Of a DNA stretch of 64,000 bases, positions 56,074-64,000 are shown in pieces. Position 1 is the stretch's first letter. Every line of letters starts with the position of its first letter. The stretch comes from Capsaspora owczarzaki ATCC 30864. Its lineage: Eukaryota > Opisthokonta > Filasterea. Under the pieces are notes generated by a model that saw only the letters and a list, made by a program, of their open reading frames with translations, was not told the origin of the DNA and did not search any database. The stretch is taken from the NCBI RefSeq assembly GCF_000151315.2, contig NW_011887292.1:248001-312000 (forward strand), given 5' to 3'. A program made the position numbers and the translations under genes.

Positions 56074-59000
56074 TCATTGCTCGGTGCAGTGGGGGGATTT
56101 CCAGGGTGGGAAGCAGCCACACGACCATGTAGGCGTCCCGGTCGAAGGCGCAAAAGCATGCTCGCAGACTCCCCGCGCCCGACCTCCACAAACCTGCAGC
56201 ACGTACGGGCTCCACCGCTCGGCAAACAAGCCATTGGGTAGCCATGGCTTTCGTGCGCCATTCCAGTGAAGGAGAGCAGCATTGGAAGCATCGAGCTGCC
56301 AAGTGTCCATGTCCTCCTTCCACCCGAGGCCGTTGACATTCCACTTTGGATGGAACGGACCCCAGCGACCGTGCAGAATTAAGAGCATGATGGGCTGAGT
56401 TCCAAGAGACCACAGCTGCGACTGTGCTTGCTGCTTCATCCAGAACTCGGCCATGGTGGTCAGCTGCGCGGCACGCCAAGCAACAAAGTCAAGAATCATC
56501 ACACCAGCGTTAAAGGTGCCAGCAGATAAGTCCATCTTCTTTGCATTCTGCTGGCTGAACAAGGCATGGACGCGTTCGTTCGCAAAGATGGAGCCATAGG
56601 TGCTTGTGGCACGCTCAAGGGCCGCAAACGGTTTGCTTGTGGTGGTTAAAGTATTCCACAAGTCTGCAATATCTTGCTGCACAATCACGTCCACGTCCAA
56701 GTAGATGACGCGGTCAAGGGAGGTGAATGAGTCTGCCAAGTAGAATCGCGCATAGTTTGCTGGGCTGGCCAGGTTGCCAAACACCTGCTTGTTGTCGTAC
56801 ACCTTGATCAGGTTGATTTGGCGCGAAGTGAGCGAGAAGGCCGTGATCGTGATGCTGGCCTGGCTTTCGTCTTGGCGGAGACCAGCAGCAGTCCTAAAGC
56901 CAACCATGGCTGGGTTGTCTTGGACTTGAATTCGAGCGTGAAGAGCCGTGCAAAATAGCTCTCGCGATATGGCGTCGACTGCATCGGGCGCTGCAACCAA
57001 GTGAATCTGCAGACGGCCTGGCTCGGCGGAATTGGACAGGATGGAGTTGATGAGCGGAACCAGTCCCGCGACGTGCTCCAAATCCGTTGTAATAATGACG
57101 TGGATCGGAGAGCGGGCCTGTGTGGCATCGTTGTTGGCATTGTGGGCAGCAACTTTTTCTGAGCTCGTTGTTGCCGTCGGAGCCGCGAGTGGAAGAGGCA
57201 CAGAGCAATCCGTTTCACTTCCTTGGCATTGGCAGTAAAACTGGTCTCGGCCTCGCCGGCGGCAAGGGGCGCCATTGGTACAATGGAGACCCACATGCTC
57301 GCAATTAGATTGCGCTGGAGGAACATGACAACGGGGGCCGGGAAATTGTGCAACAGGTAAGCCATTCAGTCATTTCACAATCAAAACACAAAAAAAGTCC
57401 TACCAATAGAGTAGGTGCCGTCCCTTGCTGAAAGGAAACCAAGCTCAAACTCTTGCTCCGAGCTCATCTTCCATTTGAGATATCCGTTGGTGTTAAACCC
57501 CTGACAGTCGGGCGTCGAGTCACACAGGGCCATCAGCATGCCAGCCGCTGTAAATTTCAGAGCGTAGCGCAATAGCAGGTCACCGCCGGGCGAATCCATC
57601 TTTGGATGGAACTGATACTCGATTGGCTTGAGCGGTAGAGGCTCGCCATTGGACGCCCGCAGCGCTCGTATCCCCGCTGGCGGAAAGCAAAAGATGCCGT
57701 CTCCAACAAAGCCTGGTTTGCACCTGCATTTGAAAGCGCCATACTGGAGAAAGTCGCAAGTTGCATCCGGCGAGCACTGATGCAAGTCATAGTCGCAAGG
57801 GTTGATGGCTAAAAACAATTGTAGGGGGGCGGGATTGCGTTCGAGTGAGTCAACCAAGGGAGCAAAACATGCCAAGAAATCCAATCCAAATGAACGTTGA
57901 TTTACCTGCGACATAGGTACCCGTGCTTGTATCGCGAACGGGATCGACGGGTTGGGCAGCGGCAATATCGCCGAGCTGATGCTTTAAATAGCCATCGTGA
58001 GGGGTGAATGCCAAGCACTCATCGTACCGGTTGCACGCCTTGATTAGCTCGTCTGGTCGGTCAACTGCAAAATCAAGCAGTACCATGTCTGCGGACTGGG
58101 GAAAGAGCTTTTCAACCAGGACGAACGATTTGGTACTCAGGCCGTCCAAGAGGGGTAGAGAAACGCCTCTCGCTTGATCGAGAGCCACGAGATGAGCGCG
58201 ATCCGACTCGATGCGAGCGCGCTTGGCGTCTGCGATCGTTGCTGCCATCATTTTCTCGCTCTTCTCCTGTTGCTTGGCGCGAGCGCTCTCCAGCTTGGCG
58301 ATAAACTCGCCGACTGCGGGGGATGGTGTGACCCATTCCGTGGAGAGTGTTCGACGGTCTGCGCTGACGTGGTGGTACCACAGAAACCAGCGAACAAAGT
58401 CTTGCAAACCCGCGCGAAACGAGACGGCTGGCAAATATTCCAGCGTCATGATCAAGTCTTGCGTATCTGCGCACGTGCGTGCGAGCTCTCCACGCGGGAG
58501 TGGACCGATGGTGATTTCGTCGTTCAACGACTTGCCTCCCAGTTGGTCCACGAGCTCTTGCGCGAGGAGGGCTGCAACGTCTCTCACCGACCTTGGTTGC
58601 CCAAAGCCGAGATTGATGACAGCGAAATCAATGTAATCGGCGTTCATTGCAAGCACGACAGCATTGGACACGTCCGAGATGTGAATAAAGTCTCGCTCGG
58701 GAAACTCTGTGGTGCTGGCGCCGGCCTTGGCTCGGAGCGAGTGCAAGGTGACTTTGGAGCTCGAGGACAGAAATCCCCGCGCAAACGCAGAGAGTGCTGA
58801 GCTCGCATCGGCCCACGCACCAAACACAGAAAACAACCGGAGTCCAATCATCGGGATGCCGGTTGTTGCGTGGTAGCTCCAGGCAAGGACTTCTGCGCCC
58901 TTGCTTGTTGCCGAGTACATGCTATGAGGACGATCAACGCGCGCCCAGCTCGCTGAAGGACCACTAGAGGCGTCGTTTAGCCCATAAACGTCTGCTGAAG

Positions 59001-59981
59001 ACGCAAATATTAGACGAGGAAGGCGGTGAACGTTGCTGCCAGAGTCAGGACTACTCGACAACGACTCTTTGGGATGCAGAAACATTTTCATTGTCTCCAG
59101 GAGCGAGACAAAGCAGTCGATATTGGCGCGTACTGTGACGTCAGTGTGGTTTGATGAATGGCGGCCTGCACGAGCATCGGCTAGATGGAGGACGTCGGTA
59201 AAGCGGTACCTGTCGAACAATCGCGCCAAAAATGGCCGGTTGCAAATGTCGCCATCGACCACAACAACTCCGTGCATCCTGGAGATATTGAATGCACGAT
59301 CCTGCATCAGCGTGCGTGCATTCCACTTGTCCGAAACGGCAGGGTGGGCAAAATTGTCGATTGCAACAATCGTGTGTGCGTGCTTGTCACGCGCAAGCTG
59401 CGCGACCACATTCATCCCGACAAAGCCAGCTCCGCCAGTAACCAATATTGCGCGATCGTTTGGAGGTATCCGTGCCGGGATGTGATCGGAAAGCAGGTGG
59501 ACGGGCTGAGCTTGCACCGGTGGAAGCAGCTCGGCTTCTTCCATGGCCTCGGCCTGGTCCCCGTCCGCCGCTGCTGCAGCTGCCGCATCCAGTCTTTGTT
59601 GTCTGAACAGCAGCTGGAGTCGCTGGCGTGGCGTCTGTCCGGTCGCACTGAGCTCGCTCTCTGTTTCAGAATGCATTCACCATTTGGGATTTGAGCTTTG
59701 CAGTGAATCACAGTTGCTCCCCCCCCCTCAAATCTGATCCGATCCGAGGCAACAAAGGCACTGCTCTCAATGTTGCCTATGTGTGTGAGAGCGTTGGTTT
59801 GACGGCGATCTTGGATTGGCGGGCTCGTCCAGTGTTGGTCCCTGTGGAACTCCATTCCCGCCACAGTCAACTCACCTGAGATCAAACTGTAGCCGACCAC
59901 GATCAGCAGCAGTATTGCAGTAGCAGCTGTGAGCATGCAGATGCGCCGCGACCGCACGCACGAGGAGCCACGCGGGGGCAT
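56074..59981 (-). CDS. Type II membrane fusion: NAD-sugar epimerase + EGF-like domains + GT8 glycosyltransferase
   Basis: Four exons, 59876-59981, 57906-59660, 57404-57808 and 56074-57314, with phase-1 introns, give 1,168 residues. A basic tail then one hydrophobic segment (MLTAATAILLLIVVGYSLIS, about 16-35) is a signal anchor. Residues 105-460 are an extended SDR sugar-nucleotide epimerase: ILVTGGAGFVGMNVV, FASSADVYG and the active-site SMYSATSKGAE (YxxxK). An EGF-like domain follows (NPCDYDLHQCSPDATCDF, then CRCKPGFVGDGIFC), a second cysteine cluster NCEHVGLHCTNGAPC, then a GT8 domain (about 805-1100) with the DxD motif RVIYLDVDVIVQQDI and the family's LLHWNGARKPW block, and a final EGF-like cluster before the stop. 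The two enzymes could make and use the same sugar nucleotide, as GAE and GAUT-type enzymes do separately in plants. The exact sugar is unknown. Confidence 0.87.
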
Positions 59982-60212
59982 GTTGAGCAGAGCTTTAGAA
60001 TCAACTGAAGATGCAATTGGCTCAGACCAATCCACAAAGCGCACGCGCACTCAAAACACAGATATAGAATGACTGAAAAACGTAGACTGTCTTGCAAAAT
60101 TTATGTGTTTGTTAATACAAGTTGAAATGGAGGATGCAGCACCAACATTGACAAGGATTCGTCCGCGATTGCTGTATTCGGCTACAAGGAGCATCTCCCC
60201 CCCCCCTCGAGG

Positions 60213-62100
60213 TCACTTGGGGACTCGATTGTAAATCAAATCAGCAGTACGGGCAACGGAAATCATTTCTGGCCCATCGTGCACGCGAACAATGTCGACA
60301 CCCTGGTCGACGCAAGCGGTTACGGCGGCGGCGGTCGCCCAGCGTCGGTGCTCGGGTGTGTCGAGCTCGGGAGATTGCGCAGCCAATGCGAGAAACCGTT
60401 TGCGAGACGGACCGACGAGCGTGGGCAGCCCATCCATGCATTTGGCAAACTGGCGGAGCTGCGTCAAAAGTGGAAAGTTGTGCTCGCCTGCCTTTGCAAA
60501 TCCAATACCCGGATCCACAATAATATTCCAGCGCCATACTCCCGCAAAGACGGCAGCAGCGACGCGTTCTCGCAACTCGTCGGCAATTTGCTCTGCAATC
60601 GGTCGATCATTGGAGTACGTTGCCAGACTCGTCATTGTACCGCTGTCACCTCGCATGTGCATCAGAACGATGGGCACCTGAAGTGCAGCAGCCGTATGTA
60701 GCATCTCTTTGCTCATCGTCCCGGCTGACACGTCGTTGATAATGTGAGCACCTGCCTGAATGGCCGCTTTGGCTACGCTGGCACGGAATGTATCAATCGA
60801 CAGTAGCACCGGAGTCTTGCCGCTGTGTGCCGCGAGGGACGTGATGACAGGTACAACTCGTCTTGACTCTTCTTCTTCCGACACGTACTCGGCATTTGGC
60901 CGGGTAGATTGGCCACCAATATCGAGAATAGCAGAGCCAGCTGCCAAAAGCGAGGTCGCGTGTGTCACAGCCAAATCTGGCTTGGTCCACTTGCCGCCAT
61001 CCGAAAAGCTGTCAGGGGTGGTGTTGATAATACTCATAACGTGTGTTTGACGACCAAGCGGGAGCATGGTCGATCCGACAGGAAGCACGCGATACATTGC
61101 ATCGGCTCGCGAAATCCCCTGTGTGCGTTGCTCCAGAGCCGAGCAGAGCTCTTGCACAGTCTTGCCGAGCACGGGGTGCACCAAATGTGGGGAGATGCTG
61201 GGCAGAGGACCAAAAAAGCAATGGGAAGAAAAGATCAGCACTCAAAACCATCATGAATCGCTTGTCACGAAAAACACAACACTTACTCGCATAAAGGCTT
61301 GAGCACAAAATCGCGCTCGGTTAACCGGGGATGCGGAACCTCCAGATGGTCACCGTCGCGAACAACATGCAACCCGTGCAGAATAATGTCAATATCGATC
61401 TCACGCGGTCCGTTGCGGAATCGCGGTTGCCTTCCCAGATTTTGCTCGAGCTTCTTGACACGATCGAGCAATTCGTGCGGCGAGTGTAATGTGCGGATCT
61501 GAAGTTCCATTTCATCAAGTAAGACCAGTCATGAGTGTGCAGTTCATAAGCAATCCAAGTTGACTAGACTGTGCCCCATGCACACGAGCGGATGGCTCCA
61601 AGTTGGCAACTCTCTCAGTTGGTACAAACCTTGCAGACGGCGTTGAGAAATCTGGGCTGGTCTTCGACGTACTTTGGCGCTGTTTCATACAATGCAGATG
61701 TGATCAATGGATGCTGACCACCTGCGTCGCTGTGGTCGTGGAGCGTTTGCTCAATGGCAAGCAGGGCACGCTTGATGTTGGCGTAGCGATCGCCGACGTT
61801 GGAGCCAAGCGCGAGAACCACGTCGTGGGAGCCCTGCGAGTCGCGGTACCTGCCGAGTTGCTGCCACAATGATGACGCAGCAGTAGCAGTAGCAGTGGCA
61901 GTGGCAGCGGCAGTGGCAGCCGAGGGCGCGGTGGTGGTCGAAGCGAAGAAGCGCTTCAGTGACTGACACGAGGCTCGGTCGGCGCCGCTGCGTCGCGCCA
62001 GATCAATGGAAGGAGCACGCCATGCACGGTGGATGAGCAGCGTGGAAGCAGAGCGAGCGATGAGGTGGCAGAGTGCACCGTGGACCATGCGACCAGTCAT
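60213..62100 (-). CDS. Mitochondrial HPPK-DHPS bifunctional folate enzyme
   Basis: Three exons, 61630-62100, 61287-61498 and 60213-61197, give 555 residues. The start is an Arg/Ser/Ala-rich presequence (about 1-75), as in plant mitochondrial enzymes. HPPK follows: VVLALGSNVGDRYANIKRAL, YETAPKYVEDQPRFLNAV, RFRNGPREIDIDIILHG and VPHPRLTERDFVLKPL. DHPS follows: THVMSIINTTPDSFSDGG, AILDIGGQSTRP, SIDTFRASVAKAAI, HIINDVSAG, IVDPGIGFAK and GPSRKRFL. Together they pyrophosphorylate hydroxymethyl-dihydropterin and join it to p-aminobenzoate to form dihydropteroate, the target of sulfonamides. No DHNA domain precedes HPPK, unlike fungal trifunctional FOL1, so this is the plant/apicomplexan-type two-domain form. 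The gene is divergent from the actin protease gene, 236 bp away. Confidence 0.93.
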
Positions 62101-62336
62101 CGATTCGCACCAACTAACACGGAAACGGGACTGATCGCTTTGAGGCAACGCAATCGCAACGGAGCAATGTTCGTGTCATCATCTGGATCTGTGAGTCTAG
62201 CAATGATGACATGGAACAGCATGGATCGTAAGAGCGTTCCATCGCCAGGCCAATGTGAAAGACTCGATCTCCTCAATGCTGAGTGAGTGTGATCAACACA
62301 GAGAGACGATCGAGTCAATATTGCTCATCCATTGAG
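62101..62336. promoter_or_regulatory. Shared divergent promoter of HPPK-DHPS and actin protease genes
   Basis: The 236-bp interval separates two start codons facing away from each other. Any promoter here must serve both directions or be very compact. No motif was identified by eye. Confidence 0.45.
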
Positions 62337-63814
62337 ATGCGATTCAGTCGTCCTGCAACCAGTGCAATGTCGTTGGCTGCGAATGCTTCTTCAATCTCAG
62401 TCCCAGTCTCAATCTCAGTCTCAGTCTCAGTCCCACCAGTCCCAGCCATGACCACAACCCCCGGCACCAAGGGATCAACCGCCGGCCATCCGCCGCGCCA
62501 TGTTGAATGGCAGCCACACGCGTCCGAGTTTGACAGCGAGACGAGGCGCTTGGTCGTCCGCGCTGCGAGTGACTGGCAAGCAGAGCACCACCAACTCGAG
62601 CAACAACCGCAGCAGCAGTGGTCGTACTTGAACCGCAACGTGCCGTCTCGCGTGCAGCATGGTCCAATGTGAGTTTGGGCTGTCGAATCGTGAATCCATG
62701 TCGTTGTGGTCAAGTCGCCGCGAACGAAGCTCAATCCGTACGTGCTGAACATTCGTCGCGGACAACATTTCTGATTGATTTTGCCAACAGGTGCGGAATG
62801 GTAGCGCTCGGAATGGGAACATCATACTTGACAAGCAGTGCAAGCACATCGGCTCATGACAAGGCGCCAGACTCTCCAAGCTTGTTGCTAGCGGCGGCTG
62901 ATCCTGCGCGACCGCCGCAAGTGGATGCCGACAGCTGGCGGATACTCACCCTGGCCAAGCAGCACAAGTACAGCGCGTATGGTGAAATGTTCTATGCAGA
63001 GTGGCTGGCGGAGCTGGCTTCCATGCAGCATGGTTCCGTTCAGGCGAAAGTGCTGACGCCCTTGACGTTAAGCGCCATTCTGCAAGAACTCGTAGCAGGC
63101 AATCTGGTCCTCTTTCCGTGAGTAATTGTCTCAACGAAGAGCACCCTACGCAGCATTCAGAGTGAACCTGTAAGCCCGAGGGGGGCGGGGGTTGTTGACG
63201 GATTGTGATACTCACCAACAAGGCGTTGAAACAGATATGACGCCGATCGCAATCACACTCCCTGTTTACGAAGCGGGCACAAGGCGCATTGGGCCATCTT
63301 GACTGGTAACAAGATGATGATACTGTTGCAATGCAAACATAGGTCTCAGACCGTGATCCTCTGCTGACCTTTTGATTTAACCACTGTGTCTGTGCATTAT
63401 TCAGGGTTTGCGGGCGTGCAAGTCTCACCAACTGCCGCATCTCCTGATCAAACCTCTCACGATGTGAAAGACGAGCCAATATGCGCCGACGAGTTGCTCA
63501 AAGGATGCACGATTCGCGTTCTAGACAATCAGCTACATTTTGTATCGAGCAACGCCGATAGTGCGCAGCTTGTGATGGAGGCCGAGTCCGTCCACTTTTT
63601 CCTGAGACAAGGGAAATCACGGCACCAAGCTTTATATCCAGCTGCCGCCATGCTAAAGAGTAATTGGAACATGGTTGAGCCCGATCCCGACCGCGCGTCC
63701 TTTGCGAATGGCCTCGCGTCTGCTGATGTGGCGAGTTATGTTGTTCCCGCGAATTTGGAAACTCTGCGCGATCGTGTCGTTGTGCTACGTGCTGTAGCAC
63801 GATCCGAGTCCTGA
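62337..63814 (+). CDS. ACTMAP: Actin maturation protease (ACTMAP/C19orf54 family)
   Basis: Four exons, 62337-62668, 62791-63117, 63235-63305 and 63405-63814, give 379 residues, close to human ACTMAP (about 351). The first 95 residues are Ser/Val/Pro-rich. The conserved cysteine-peptidase core begins SRVQHGPMCGMVALGMG, with the likely nucleophile Cys at about 112, split by an intron inside Met-Cys. The block YSAYGEMFYAEWLAELAS matches TAQGEMFS of the family, and NLVLFPYDADRNHTPCL then SGHKAHWAILTG provides the histidine pair at about 235-238. The end QGKSRHQALYPAAAMLKSNW parallels the family C-terminus. ACTMAP removes the acetylated N-terminal residue of actin after methionine processing. The start is the first ATG after a stop in that frame; an alternative Met lies ten codons on. 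Confidence 0.9.
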
Positions 63815-64000
63815 CAAGAACACTTTAATTTCCTGCTCTAGATCGCATGACCTTTTCTCCCGCCAACTTTTGCTCACCGACCATGATCATCAATACCGAG
63901 AACGAATCTGGAAAGAGTCGAAGCGAAACTGGCTTGCTTTGGGATGAGTCTGTCAGAGACACAGAGATGGGTTGCTGTGATGGACAGTCCATGTTGATTC
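63815..64000. other. Right-edge intergenic sequence
   Basis: The last 186 bases follow the actin protease stop. No start codon context, splice pattern or conserved coding phrase was seen. Confidence 0.4.

Noticed and set aside
1-64000. Transposons, retroelements or viral remnants
   Set aside because: No reverse transcriptase, transposase, integrase or capsid-like phrase, and no long terminal or inverted repeats, were seen by eye in any frame.

Overview
This is a gene-dense stretch of a nuclear genome from a small eukaryote. Nearly every gene is split by short GT-AG introns (about 59-650 nt, many of 60-150 nt), intergenic gaps are 0.1-1.5 kb, and coding DNA is GC-rich with alanine-, serine- and aspartate-rich low-complexity tails. 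No transposon, viral fossil, tRNA, rRNA or CRISPR array was recognised. The gene set fits an opisthokont protist: animal-type NELF-C/D, actin maturation protease, TBC1D22, an EXD2-type C-terminal region and a MAP kinase kinase occur beside a fused HPPK-DHPS folate enzyme that animals lack. A unicellular holozoan such as a filasterean (Capsaspora-like) is my best guess; this is inference from content, not a database match.

Layout. 1-2780 (-): acidic ankyrin-repeat protein running off the left edge. 3137-5528 (-): MFS transporter. 6986-7799 (-): SUMO. 8041-10506 (-): sphingosine/lipid kinase, head-to-head with 10631-12794 (+), an LRR protein with one repeat per exon. 13103-15859 (-): DEAD-box helicase DDX27/Drs1. 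16375-16779 (-): small acidic protein. 17172-18174 (-): FabG-like reductase. 18379-20377 (-): EamA/DMT transporter. 21934-23623 (+): FHA plus macro-domain protein. 24103-28525 (+): urea transporter fused to ankyrin repeats. 28764-32641 (+): large proline-rich protein of unknown function. 32993-35569 (-): TBC1D22 Rab-GAP. 35955-37845 (-): second copy of the LRR family. 38322-40778 (-): MAP kinase kinase. 42063-43686 (+): stand-alone EXD2 C-terminal region. 44157-46409 (+): intronless HerA/TraG-like P-loop ATPase. 46686-49757 (+): NELF-C/D. 49859-53216 (-): coiled-coil FYVE protein. 53876-55954 (+): second MFS transporter. 56074-59981 (-): membrane-anchored sugar-nucleotide epimerase, EGF and GT8 glycosyltransferase in one chain. 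60213-62100 (-): mitochondrial HPPK-DHPS. 62337-63814 (+): actin maturation protease.

The genes do not form one pathway; this is a normal mosaic of a compact genome. The most unusual items are the epimerase-EGF-GT8 fusion, the urea transporter-ankyrin fusion, the inverted pair of LRR genes whose shared C-terminal domain I do not recognise, the EXD2 C-terminal region without its nuclease, and the FHA-macro protein. Several short tandem duplications are scattered through the window (12 bp x3, 13 bp x2, 13 bp x7, 20 bp x2, 47 bp x2). One breaks the ankyrin frame and one lies inside a probable 59-nt intron of the lipid kinase. Two more conserved genes (FabG-like and MAP kinase kinase) carry a 1-2 nt frame discrepancy that is either real or an assembly error.

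Exon boundaries were worked out by hand from splice sites, reading phase and family conservation. For all genes except the ankyrin, FabG-like and kinase genes they sum to an uninterrupted frame.
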